From the NCBI GenBank assembly GCA_024638885.1, contig JAHEJL010000002.1, forward strand, positions 1 through 64,000: DNA of 64,000 bases, read 5' to 3'. Both the position numbers and the translations under genes were made by a program. A model generated the notes under the pieces. The model was not told the DNA's origin, ran no database searches, and saw only the letters and a list, made by a program, of their open reading frames with translations. The DNA is from Coraliomargarita sp. (GTDB taxonomy: Bacteria; Verrucomicrobiota; Verrucomicrobiia; Opitutales; UBA953). Shown here piece by piece: positions 33,538 through 41,319 of the stretch (position 1 is its first letter; every line of letters starts with the position of its first letter).

Positions 33538-34311
33538 TTACTGCTTCTTCGGGGCCGGATTCTTGCCCTGGGCGCTGACGACCTTGGGTCGGTCGATCTT
33601 CTTGGCGCCGGAGGGGAGGGCGGCCTGGTCGAAGGGCAGGATCGGACCGTCTTCGAGGACCTTGAGCAGGACCTGCTTCACGTAGGTCTTGTGCGGGTTG
33701 CCGGCGTGGAGCTGGATGGCGATGAGGCCGTCGAGGGCGCGGCCCTTCTCGTCGTGGTCGACGAAGACCGAGGTGGTCTGGCCGTTGACCTTGTGTTCAA
33801 GGCGGTTGCCGCGGGCGATGACCGTGAACTCGTTCCACTGCGAGATGTCGGCTTGCACGCGCGGACGCTCGCCGACCTGCCAGCGCTGGCCCGTCGGGTC
33901 CATCACCACGTCCATGCCATTGTAGCCGAAGATGCCGCGGCCGCGCTCTTCGTAGGTCATCGCCGTATGGACTTCGGTCGGATGCACGTCGCACTGGTAG
34001 CCGAGGATCGTCCAAGGGGTGATCGCGGGCAGGCGACGGCTGCGATACTGCACGCCCGAGTTGTTGTCGCCGACGACCTTGACCGTGGCGCGCAGCTCGA
34101 AGTCTTTCGCCTGGCCGGTCCAGATCAGGAAGGAGTTCGTCTTCGGCTTGCCCGGTTCGCTCGTGCCGACGAGCACGCCGTCCTCGACCTTCCAGAGGCC
34201 GGGTTCACCGTCCCAGCCGGTGAGGTCCTTGCCGTTGAAGAGCGGGGTGAAGCCGTCTTGGGCGAAGACGGGGAGCGTGAGGGAGAGAAGCAGGAGGCGC
34301 AGGAGGTTCAT
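33538..34311 (-). CDS. Secreted DUF1080 (3-keto-disaccharide hydrolase-like) protein
   Basis: 257 residues from the ATG at 34311 (MNLLRLLLLSLTLPVFA, signal peptide). DGFTPLFNGKDLTGWDGEPGLWKVEDGVLVG is the standard start of DUF1080, a concanavalin-like beta-sandwich. SGVQYRSRRLPAITPWTILGYQCDVHP and LIAIQLHAGNPHKTYVKQVLLKVL complete it. Some members cleave 3-keto-glycosides formed by sugar 3-dehydrogenases; others may only bind sugar. The substrate is unknown. Co-oriented with the DUF1552 gene upstream and the sulfatase downstream, with its own promoter at 34323-34352. Confidence 0.92.
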   Translation of the reverse strand: MNLLRLLLLSLTLPVFAQDGFTPLFNGKDLTGWDGEPGLWKVEDGVLVGTSEPGKPKTNSFLIWTGQAKDFELRATVKVVGDNNSGVQYRSRRLPAITPWTILGYQCDVHPTEVHTAMTYEERGRGIFGYNGMDVVMDPTGQRWQVGERPRVQADISQWNEFTVIARGNRLEHKVNGQTTSVFVDHDEKGRALDGLIAIQLHAGNPHKTYVKQVLLKVLEDGPILPFDQAALPSGAKKIDRPKVVSAQGKNPAPKKQ

Positions 34312-34322
34312 GGGGCGGAGGC

Positions 34323-34352
34323 AAGGTAGCGTGTCAGCACGTCGGAGGGCAA
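34323..34352 (-). promoter_or_regulatory. Sigma70-like promoter of the DUF1080 gene, short leader
   Basis: TTGCCC (34347-34352) and TACCTT (34323-34328) have an 18-base spacer. The -10 ends 11 bases before the ATG at 34311, the same geometry as at 33443 and 46103. Confidence 0.5.
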
Positions 34353-34417
34353 AGGTGTAAATGCTGACAGCCCCCGGGGCCGAGGGTTCCGAGGGCCGTA
34401 AGCGCGGAGGAGTATCC

Positions 34418-35788
34418 TCAGGCCAACTGGAGGACGCCGGTGCTGTCGCCGAAGCTGTCCTTCTTGACGCCCATGCGCTCCATGAGCGCGCGGTGCAGGT
34501 TGCACATCGGGGTCTTCTTCGGCGAGATGAGGCGACGGCCGGAGCGAATCGTACCCGCGCCACGACCGGCGAGCAGCAGGGGCAGGTCGTCGATGTCGTG
34601 CTTGTTACCGTCGCGGATCGAGCAACCGAAGAGCAGCTGGCTGTTGTCGAGGACGCTACCTTCGCCCTCCTTGAGGGTGTCGAGTCGATGGCAGAAGCCG
34701 GCGAACTGGGCGATGTTCCAATCCACGATCTTGGCGTATTGGCTCAGCGTGTTCGCGTCGTTCTCGTGGTGCGAGATGCCGTGCCAGTAGTTCGTGACGC
34801 CGTCGAGCCAGGGGAAGCGCATGCCCGACTGGGCGTCGCCGATCATGAAGGTGCTGATGCGGGTCGAGTCGGTCCAGAAGGCGAGGGCGAGGATCTCGAA
34901 CATCTGCTTCACGTGCTCGCGATGGTCGCGGGGGATGCCGGGGCCCGGCCGGGGGAGGTCGAAGCGGCCGGCGTTGATCCAGCGCTTCTGCGGCTTCAAG
35001 GTGTTCTCCAGGCGCTTCTCGACGGCACGGACGGACTCCATGTATTCGTCGAGCTTCACGCGGTCGGCGGAGCTGATCTTGCCCTTGATGAGCCACGCGT
35101 CCTCGCTGACGGCGTCGAGCACGCTGAGGTCGTCGCGTTGGAGGGCGTCGGTGACGGCCTTCTGGTTCGGGTTGAAGCCCGAGACGACGGGGCCGGCGGA
35201 GGCCGTGCGGAAGAGGCGGTCGAAGGCGAGCTGCGGGACGATCTCCTTCGGGACCGGCGTGTGCGGGTCGCGCCACGAGAGGTGCGAGCCGTAGAGCATC
35301 GCGAAGCCGCCGCCGGCGTTGTCGACGCCCGAGCGCGTGGGTTCGAAACCGAGCTCGAAGCTGGGCAACGGGGTCTGGTTGCCGATCTCCGCGGCCATGA
35401 CCTGGTCGGCGGAGACGCCGCCGACGTCGATGTCGCTGCCGGCGTTACGCTTCACGAAGCCGCCATGGAGCCAGGCCGGCACCTTGGGCCAATGGCCGTT
35501 GCGGCCCGCGGTCCGCTGGTTGGTCAGGTTCTCCAGCAGGGTGATCTTGTCCTTGATGCCCTTGAAGGGCTGCAGGGAAGGGGACAGCTCGAAGTTCTCG
35601 TCGTTGCCTTCCGGGCGCCAGCGCTGGCCGTGCACGCCGTTGGGCATGAAGAAGTAGGCCGTGCGGAGCGGCGGCTTGGCGAGGCGTTGGTCGGCCTTGG
35701 CCTTCGGCGCCATCGCTTCCATCAACGGCAGGGCGAGCGCGGCGCCGCAGCCACGGAGCATCGTTCGTCTGGAGATGGGGCGGAACAT
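34418..35788 (-). CDS. DUF1552 protein with twin-arginine leader
   Basis: 456 residues. The leader ISRRTMLRGCGAALALPLMEAM is a Tat signal. PLRTAYFFMPNGVHGQRWRP, LENLTNQRTAGRNGHWPKVPAWLHGG, SSADRVKLDEYMESVRAVEKRLE and HHENDANTLSQYAKIVDWNIAQFAGFCHRLD are DUF1552 blocks. Its biochemical role is unknown. The family is found beside DUF1592-type cytochromes, and here the partner gene (35852-38137) lies 63 bases upstream in the same direction. Export in folded state suggests a cofactor or assembly in the cytoplasm. Confidence 0.93.
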   Translation of the reverse strand: MFRPISRRTMLRGCGAALALPLMEAMAPKAKADQRLAKPPLRTAYFFMPNGVHGQRWRPEGNDENFELSPSLQPFKGIKDKITLLENLTNQRTAGRNGHWPKVPAWLHGGFVKRNAGSDIDVGGVSADQVMAAEIGNQTPLPSFELGFEPTRSGVDNAGGGFAMLYGSHLSWRDPHTPVPKEIVPQLAFDRLFRTASAGPVVSGFNPNQKAVTDALQRDDLSVLDAVSEDAWLIKGKISSADRVKLDEYMESVRAVEKRLENTLKPQKRWINAGRFDLPRPGPGIPRDHREHVKQMFEILALAFWTDSTRISTFMIGDAQSGMRFPWLDGVTNYWHGISHHENDANTLSQYAKIVDWNIAQFAGFCHRLDTLKEGEGSVLDNSQLLFGCSIRDGNKHDIDDLPLLLAGRGAGTIRSGRRLISPKKTPMCNLHRALMERMGVKKDSFGDSTGVLQLA

Positions 35789-35851
35789 GGGGCTATGGGG
35801 ACTAAGGTCAGTGTGGAAGGCGAACGGAGGAAGGCAACCGGGTGAGGCGGC

Positions 35852-38137
35852 TTATTTCTCTTCTTTCTGGGTCTTGGCGGGCTTCTTGGGCTTGGTGGCC
35901 GCGGTGAGCTCGTTCCGGTTCCGGAAAGGCGTGCTGAGGACGATCTCTTCGAGCAGCGTCTGGGCCTTGAAGTCGTTCGCCTCGAGCTTGGCCACGATCG
36001 CTTCGATCGTGCCGTCGTCGCGGTCGCCGAGGCTGCGGCCGAGCGCGTAGCCGAGCATCTTGGCCGTCACCTGCCGGGCGAACTCGTGTTTGCGTTCGAG
36101 GATGAGCTGCTTGAACCCGGCGATGCCGTCGAAGCTCTTGCCCTCGGCGGTCTTGCCCGTGGCGTCGATGGGCTTGCCTTTCTCGTCGACGTCGCGCCAG
36201 CGGCCGAGGCGGTCGAAGTGATCCATCGAGAAGCCGATCGGGTCGATGACGTTATGGCACGAGGCGCAGGTGGCGTCGGCGCGGTGCACGGCCAGCTTCT
36301 CGCGCAAGGAGAGCGTGCGGCTCTTCTTGCCGCCGGCGTTGTCGAGGGCGGGGACGTTCGGGGGCGGCGCGGGTACCGGCGTGCCAAGCAGCGTGCCGAG
36401 CACCCATGAGCCGCGGAGGACCGGGCTGGTGCGCGTGCCGGGCGACGTCAGCATGTGGACGGCGCCGAGGCCGAGCACGCCGCCGCGACGGCCGTCCGTG
36501 ACGGCGACCTTGCGGAACTGCTCTCCCTTGACCCCGTCGATGCCGTAGTAGCCGGCGAGGCGTCCGTTGAGGAAGGTGTAATCGGCGGAGATCAGTTCCA
36601 GGAGGCTACGGTTGTCGCGGACGAGATAGTTCATCAGCGACAGGGCTTCCGTGCGGAGGTCGTCGCCGATTTCCTTGGAGTAGATGCCTTTGGAGTCCTT
36701 GGCTTCAGGTGAGGCCGGTACGGTGTCGCCGACGGCCTTGGTGCCGAGCCACTGTTCCGTGAACGTACGCAGGAAGGATTTGGACCTCGGGTCGGCCATC
36801 ATGCGGGCGAGCTGCGCCTTGAGGGTGGCCGGGTCGTTCAGCTTGCCGGCGTCGGCGAGGGCGTCGAGTTCGGCGTCGGGCGTGCTGTTCCAGAGGAAGT
36901 AGGAAAGACGGACGGCGAGTTCGTGGTCGGAAAGCGGCCGGATACCCGGTTCGGCATGGTCCTTCTCGATCCGGAACAGGAAGCGGGGCGAGACCAGCAC
37001 GGCCTTGAGCGCGAGCTTCATCGAGGTCTCGAAGTTCTCGCCGCGGGCGGCGGAACGATCGAACAGCGCGAGGTTCTTAGCGACGTCCTGGTCGCTGACC
37101 GGCGAGCGGTAGGCCAGACGGGCGAACCGGCGGAGGATGTCGGCCGCGGCTTGGCGTCGTTCGGCGGCGCTCTTGCCGGCGAGGGTGGCCGAGCTGACGC
37201 CGCCGAAGATGCGGCGATGGGCTTCGCGGCGCTCTTCGGTGACCTTCTTCGGATTATCCTGCAGCGTCAGGCCGGTGATCTCGGCTTCGCCCTGGGCGCA
37301 GGCGAGCGTCAGCCGATGGGGGCCGCGGAAGAACTGCAATTGGATCTCGGCGGGTTTGCCATCGTTCGGGCCGACGTCGAAGCGCTGGGCCGTGATGCCG
37401 TCGACCTTGAGTTCGAGGCTCGCCTTGCCGGCCTGCAGCGAGCGCACGGCGACCGTCACCGTGTGCGGAGCGGACATCGTGACCGGGAAGAAGACCGAGG
37501 CTTCCGCGCCCGGCTTGAGGCGCATCTGGGATCCTTGTTCGAAGTCGGCCGGCTTGAAGGCGCGCCGCGTCGAGGGGATGAGGACGGCCTCGTCGAGGAT
37601 GGCTTCGGCCGCATCCAGGTAGCGCTCCATCAGGATGACCGGCAGGTAGAGCGTCTCGCCGTTGTTGTCGAAGCCTTCGCCGCCGCCGCCGTCGGAGGGG
37701 AAGGTCTGCGAGAACTTGAACCTCAGTCCGAGCAGGTCGCGGACGGTGTTGTCGTATTCGAGGCGGTTGAGACGGCGGGCCGTGACGGCGCCGGCGTAGG
37801 GGCCCATTTCCTTGGCCGTCTCGCGCAGGACGCGTTCGAGCCAGTCGGCGACCTTGCGGCGATCGTCTTCGGTCGGCTGATCATCTTTGGGCGGCGGCAT
37901 CGTCCGGTTGCGCAGCTGTTCGATCGCGCTGCGGAAGTGGCCACGGCGGGTGTTGATCTGGCTGAGTTCCTTGACCGCGAGGAAGTCCGCTTCCTTGCCC
38001 TCCTTGTGGCACTCGATGCAGAAGGTCGAGAGGATCGGCCGGATCTCCGACTTGAAGGTCGCCGCATCCTCCGGGCTGACCGCGCCGGCCCCGGCGGCGA
38101 GGCCGAGGAGCAGGGAGCTGGCGAGGAGGGCGCGCAT
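35852..38137 (-). CDS. DUF1587/1595/1592/1588/1585 cytochrome protein (planctomycete-type)
   Basis: 761 residues. The ATG at 38137 is used although a GTG directly precedes it in frame. Signal peptide MRALLASSLLLGLAAGAGA; PSCyt-like segment with CIECHK; DUF1587 (RLNRLEYDNTVRDLLGL); DUF1592 (LSYFLWNSTPDAELDALADAGKL, LRTFTEQWLGT); DUF1588 (TSPGTRTSPVLRGSWVL, TCASCHNVIDPIGFSMDHFD, a second CxxCH); DUF1585 at the end (LGYALGRSLGDRDDGTI). Periplasmic heme protein paired with the DUF1552 gene. Proposed roles in electron transfer during polymer breakdown are unproven. Under the ECF-like promoter at 38177-38205. Confidence 0.94.
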   Translation of the reverse strand: MRALLASSLLLGLAAGAGAVSPEDAATFKSEIRPILSTFCIECHKEGKEADFLAVKELSQINTRRGHFRSAIEQLRNRTMPPPKDDQPTEDDRRKVADWLERVLRETAKEMGPYAGAVTARRLNRLEYDNTVRDLLGLRFKFSQTFPSDGGGGEGFDNNGETLYLPVILMERYLDAAEAILDEAVLIPSTRRAFKPADFEQGSQMRLKPGAEASVFFPVTMSAPHTVTVAVRSLQAGKASLELKVDGITAQRFDVGPNDGKPAEIQLQFFRGPHRLTLACAQGEAEITGLTLQDNPKKVTEERREAHRRIFGGVSSATLAGKSAAERRQAAADILRRFARLAYRSPVSDQDVAKNLALFDRSAARGENFETSMKLALKAVLVSPRFLFRIEKDHAEPGIRPLSDHELAVRLSYFLWNSTPDAELDALADAGKLNDPATLKAQLARMMADPRSKSFLRTFTEQWLGTKAVGDTVPASPEAKDSKGIYSKEIGDDLRTEALSLMNYLVRDNRSLLELISADYTFLNGRLAGYYGIDGVKGEQFRKVAVTDGRRGGVLGLGAVHMLTSPGTRTSPVLRGSWVLGTLLGTPVPAPPPNVPALDNAGGKKSRTLSLREKLAVHRADATCASCHNVIDPIGFSMDHFDRLGRWRDVDEKGKPIDATGKTAEGKSFDGIAGFKQLILERKHEFARQVTAKMLGYALGRSLGDRDDGTIEAIVAKLEANDFKAQTLLEEIVLSTPFRNRNELTAATKPKKPAKTQKEEK

Positions 38138-38176
38138 CACGGAGGAAAGGGCGGGGAAGGGTAGGCCTATGCGGGT

Positions 38177-38205
38177 TAGACAGCGGAAGCAGGGAAAGGT
38201 TGGCC
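38177..38205 (-). promoter_or_regulatory. ECF-like promoter motif before the DUF1592-type gene
   Basis: GGCCAA (38200-38205, continuing CC) and TGTCTA (38177-38182) have a 17-base spacer. The -10 ends 39 bases before the ATG at 38137. The -35 departs from TCGCAA but keeps the CAACC core. Confidence 0.45.
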
Positions 38206-38238
38206 AGGTTTCGTGGCCCTGGCCCCTGAATCTCTACC

Positions 38239-38254
38239 GGCGCCTTGAGGCGCC
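38239..38254 (-). terminator. GGCGCC hairpin directly after the propeller lipoprotein gene
   Basis: GGCGCC (38239-38244) and GGCGCC (38249-38254) around a 4-base loop abut the TAA stop codon. There is no T tract, so termination is uncertain. Confidence 0.3.
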
Positions 38255-39157
38255 TTACAGGCCGATGAAGACCAGCTGGCCGGCCTTGCTGTCCGGGATG
38301 ATCAGCAGGCCGTGGGCTTCGTCGACGTAGATGTCGGCGGCGGACTGGAGTTCCAAGCCTTCGGAAAGAAGCTTCGGGTTCTTGGAGCCGGGTTCGTAGC
38401 GGGTCACGCGACCGAACATGACTTCGGAGATGTAGAAGCGGCCCTTCGAGTCGTGGACGATGCCGTCGCCGGAGCGGTGGCCCTTGGCGATGGCCTTCCA
38501 CTTGCCCTTGTTATATTCGAGCACGTCGCCGGTGAAGAACTCGGCGAGGCGGATGCGGCCGTCCTTGAGCACGTCGACGCCGTTGGGGTTGAGCATGCGG
38601 GCGTTCGGGGCGATGACCTCGGTCACCTTACCGTCGAGGGTGACGCGGAAGAGGCGGGCGATGACCGGGATGGCCTTGTGCTCGGCGCTGTTGAGCGCGA
38701 AGAGTTTGCCGTCGGCCCCGCGCATCTTGGTGACCGCGCCCATGTCGGTGACGAGGATGCTCTTGCCCGAGGGTTCGACCTCGACGTCGTTCAGGAACGT
38801 CGGGGCGGTGGGGAAATCCTTGGGTCCAGCGAGGACGGTCTTGTTGCCCTTGGCGTCGATCTTCCAGACGGTGTCGAAGTCGGCGGTGATGAGGAAGCCG
38901 CCGGCGAAGGCGATGCCCTTCGGGTCGTTGAGGCCCGTCGTGAAATCCGTCACCTTGTCGCCCGAGACGCGGACCACCTTGCCGTCGCCGTCGCCGGCTT
39001 TGCGGGAGGGGCCCATGAGGCTGACGAAGAGGTCGCCGTCGAAGCCGCGCGTGACGCTCTCCGGGTTGGCGCCGACGGCGAGCTTGGACGGGGTCTGGAC
39101 GGTCTGGCAGCCGGCCAGGGCGAGGGCGGCAAGGAGGACGAGCAGAGGGGTCTTCAT
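38255..39157 (-). CDS. SMP-30/gluconolactonase-like propeller lipoprotein
   Basis: 300 residues. Leader MKTPLLVLLAALALAGC has a lipobox (LAGC), so the mature protein is lipid-anchored at Cys17. The rest repeats six-bladed propeller strands: ESVTRGFDGDLFVSLMG, DPKGIAFAGGFLITADFD, FLNDVEVEPSGKSILVTD, NPNGVDVLKDGRIRLAEF and GDGIVHDSKGRFYISEV. The Asn/Asp positions resemble the metal site of SMP-30 lactonases, but the catalytic Glu cannot be fixed by eye. It may hydrolyse a sugar lactone or only bind one. It precedes the DUF1592 unit and follows the TauE-like gene. Confidence 0.83.
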   Translation of the reverse strand: MKTPLLVLLAALALAGCQTVQTPSKLAVGANPESVTRGFDGDLFVSLMGPSRKAGDGDGKVVRVSGDKVTDFTTGLNDPKGIAFAGGFLITADFDTVWKIDAKGNKTVLAGPKDFPTAPTFLNDVEVEPSGKSILVTDMGAVTKMRGADGKLFALNSAEHKAIPVIARLFRVTLDGKVTEVIAPNARMLNPNGVDVLKDGRIRLAEFFTGDVLEYNKGKWKAIAKGHRSGDGIVHDSKGRFYISEVMFGRVTRYEPGSKNPKLLSEGLELQSAADIYVDEAHGLLIIPDSKAGQLVFIGL

Positions 39158-39164
39158 GAGGCCG

Positions 39165-39195
39165 CTATTTCCGCTTCGCCGGCGGGCGGAGTCAA
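39165..39195 (-). promoter_or_regulatory. Sigma70-like promoter candidate before the propeller lipoprotein
   Basis: TTGACT (39190-39195) and the A/T-rich AAATAG (39165-39170) have a 19-base spacer, or 18 if GAAATA is taken. The -10 ends about 7 bases before the ATG at 39157. It overlaps the 3' end of the TauE-like gene (39200) by none. Confidence 0.35.
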
Positions 39196-39199
39196 GCGG

Positions 39200-39970
39200 T
39201 CAGCCCACGATCAGCCAGACCGCGGCGAAGGCCGTCAGCCAGGCCAGCACGGACTCGAAAGCATCCTGACGGATGCGTTTGAGGATCTGCCAGCCGAGGA
39301 TGATGCCGCCGATGACGCCGGGCAGCAGGACCAGGTTCGTCAGCAGCGTCTGCGTCGTGACCAGGCCGAGGTTGCCGCTGAACGGCAGCTTGAAGAGGTT
39401 GATGAAGAGGAAGAACCGGCAGAACACGCCGAGGTGCTCCTTTTTCTCCAGCCGCTGGGCCAGCAGGTAGACCGTCATCACGGGACCCGCGGCGTTGGCG
39501 AGCATCGTCGAGACGCCGGCGACTCCGCCCATGCCCCAGGTGAACGTGCGGTGGCGGGTCAGCGCGAGCAGCTGCTCCCGTTTGCGGTGCAGCACGACGT
39601 TGAAGGCGAGCAGGGCGAGGATGAGCACGCCGATCACGATGCGGGCGGTGTTGTTGTCGACGCGGTCGAGCAGGAACCAGCCGGCGAAGACGCCGACGAC
39701 CGCGGCCGGCACCATCGGCAGGATCTGGCGCCAGCTCCCGCCTTGGCGGTTGATCAGGAAGCCCATGAAGTCCGCCACGATGAGCATCGGCAGGACGATG
39801 CCGACGGACGGCTTGGCGCCGAAGATCTTGGCCATGAGCACGACGTTGAGCGTCGCGGTGCCGGCGAGGCCGGATTTCGAAAGCCCGATGCAGAGGGCGC
39901 CGAAGAGCGCGAGCAGCAGGATCCACCCGTCGGCCGGCAGCAGGGTGTGGCTATGGATCCAGTCGAGCAT
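39200..39970 (-). CDS. TauE/SafE-family membrane transporter
   Basis: 256 residues with about eight hydrophobic helices. GALCIGLSKSGLAGTATLNVVLMA near the start and MGGVAGVSTMLANAAGPVMTVYLLAQRL in the second half are the duplicated family motifs. Members export sulfite, sulfoacetate or other organic anions at the inner membrane. With four sulfatases nearby, export of sulfur anions is an attractive but unproven role. The start at 39970 is kept because an ATG follows a 24-base gap to the SGNH-DUF1080 gene that precedes it in the operon direction downstream. Confidence 0.9.
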   Translation of the reverse strand: MLDWIHSHTLLPADGWILLLALFGALCIGLSKSGLAGTATLNVVLMAKIFGAKPSVGIVLPMLIVADFMGFLINRQGGSWRQILPMVPAAVVGVFAGWFLLDRVDNNTARIVIGVLILALLAFNVVLHRKREQLLALTRHRTFTWGMGGVAGVSTMLANAAGPVMTVYLLAQRLEKKEHLGVFCRFFLFINLFKLPFSGNLGLVTTQTLLTNLVLLPGVIGGIILGWQILKRIRQDAFESVLAWLTAFAAVWLIVG

Positions 39971-39994
39971 CGCCGCAGTCAGGCGGAAACCGTC

Positions 39995-41314
39995 TCAGCG
40001 GGCGAGCGTCTTCATCCGCAGGCGACGGTATTCCATCTGGCCGCGGTCGCCTTCCAGTCCGATCGGGCCGCTCTCGGGCACCTTGAGCGCTTCCTCGAGG
40101 ACCTCGCCGTTGCATTCGGCATGGGCGACGCCGCCCTTCACCGTGACGACGAGTTCGTTCCAGTCCTGCGGCTTGTATTTCTTAAGGTCCTTATACGGGC
40201 CGGCCACGAGGTAGTCGCGGCACTGCAGCTGGGGCTTGCGCAGGTAGACGCCGCTGTCCGCGTTGGGCGTGGCCCGGAACTCGAGCTTGAGGATGAAGTC
40301 CTGCGGGAAGTCCAGCTGCGTCGACAGGGCCTGGATGCGGCGGCCTTCGGCGGGGGTGGTGACGACCAGACGTCCGTTGATGGCGCGGTAGCGTCCGTCG
40401 GAACTGGCGGCCCGGCCGTCGAATTTCTCCTCGGCCTTGATCTCGACGACCATCGGGGCGTCGGGCTTGGGGACCTTCGGCGCCTTGCGCGGCGGGGTGA
40501 CGCGATAGCCCCAGCCGGTGAGGTCCTTGCCGTTGAAGAGGCTGACGAAACCGGGCTCCGGCGTGAACTCTTCGGCCTGGGTGTCGAGGAAGCCGAGCGT
40601 GGCGAAGAGCGGACGGAGCGCCGAGGCCCACTTGGCATAACCCGCCGCGTTCAGGTGGAGCCGGTCGGGGAAGAGGGCGGGCGGGGCGTCGCCTTCGGGG
40701 TCGGCGAACAGCGCGTAGGTGTCGAGGACGGTGAACTGCGGGTCGCCCTTCACGGCGGCGGCGAAGAGCTCGTTGACGGCGAGGATGGTTTCCTTCGGGC
40801 GCTGCTTCGTCGCCGAGCTCGGGAAGATGCGGCACACGATGACCGGCAGCTTCGGGTCATGGGCCTTAAGCGCGGCGACGATCTTCCGGAAGTTGCGGCC
40901 GATGGCTTCGGCGGGTACGCCGACTTCGATGTCGTTCGTGCCCATGAGCAGCACGACGGCCTTGGGGCGGAGGGAAAGCACGTCCTCCTGGAGACGGAGC
41001 AACATGCCGCGCGTGGTGTCGCCGCCGATGCCGCGGTTCGCCAGCTTCAGGCCGGCGAAGGCCTGCTTGAAGTCGGCGCCCCAGCCTTGGGTGATGGAAT
41101 CCCCGAGGAAGACGACCGCGCCCTGGTCCTTGGCGACGTCGTCGGCCCACTGCGGGCGGACGGAGTTCCAGCGCTTCACGTAGCCATCGTAGCGGCGCAG
41201 CGCGCCTTCGCCGGGCAGCGTGGCCTCGGCTGCCGGCGCGGGCAGGGCGTAATGCGCGGGGTCGGCGGCCGACGTGGAGAGCGTGAGCAGGAAAAGCGAG
41301 AGCAGCTGGCGCAT
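39995..41314 (-). CDS. Fusion of SGNH hydrolase and DUF1080 domain
   Basis: 439 residues. Signal peptide MRQLLSLFLLTLSTSAA. Residues 60-230 form an SGNH hydrolase: VVFLGDSITQGWG (Ser), ANRGIGGDTTRGM (Gly), LLMGTNDIEVG (Asn) and DRLHLNAAGY (Asp/His). From about residue 245 a DUF1080 beta-sandwich follows: FVSLFNGKDLTGWGYRV, GRYRAINGRLVVTTP, FPQDFILKLEFRATPNADSGVYLRKPQLQ and DWNELVVTVKGGVAHAECNG. One polypeptide could thus bind a sugar and deacylate it. It starts 5 bases after the stop of the TPR-glycosyltransferase gene and is part of the operon running from 46091 to about 39200. Confidence 0.92.
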   Translation of the reverse strand: MRQLLSLFLLTLSTSAADPAHYALPAPAAEATLPGEGALRRYDGYVKRWNSVRPQWADDVAKDQGAVVFLGDSITQGWGADFKQAFAGLKLANRGIGGDTTRGMLLRLQEDVLSLRPKAVVLLMGTNDIEVGVPAEAIGRNFRKIVAALKAHDPKLPVIVCRIFPSSATKQRPKETILAVNELFAAAVKGDPQFTVLDTYALFADPEGDAPPALFPDRLHLNAAGYAKWASALRPLFATLGFLDTQAEEFTPEPGFVSLFNGKDLTGWGYRVTPPRKAPKVPKPDAPMVVEIKAEEKFDGRAASSDGRYRAINGRLVVTTPAEGRRIQALSTQLDFPQDFILKLEFRATPNADSGVYLRKPQLQCRDYLVAGPYKDLKKYKPQDWNELVVTVKGGVAHAECNGEVLEEALKVPESGPIGLEGDRGQMEYRRLRMKTLAR

Positions 41315-41319
41315 GGGGG

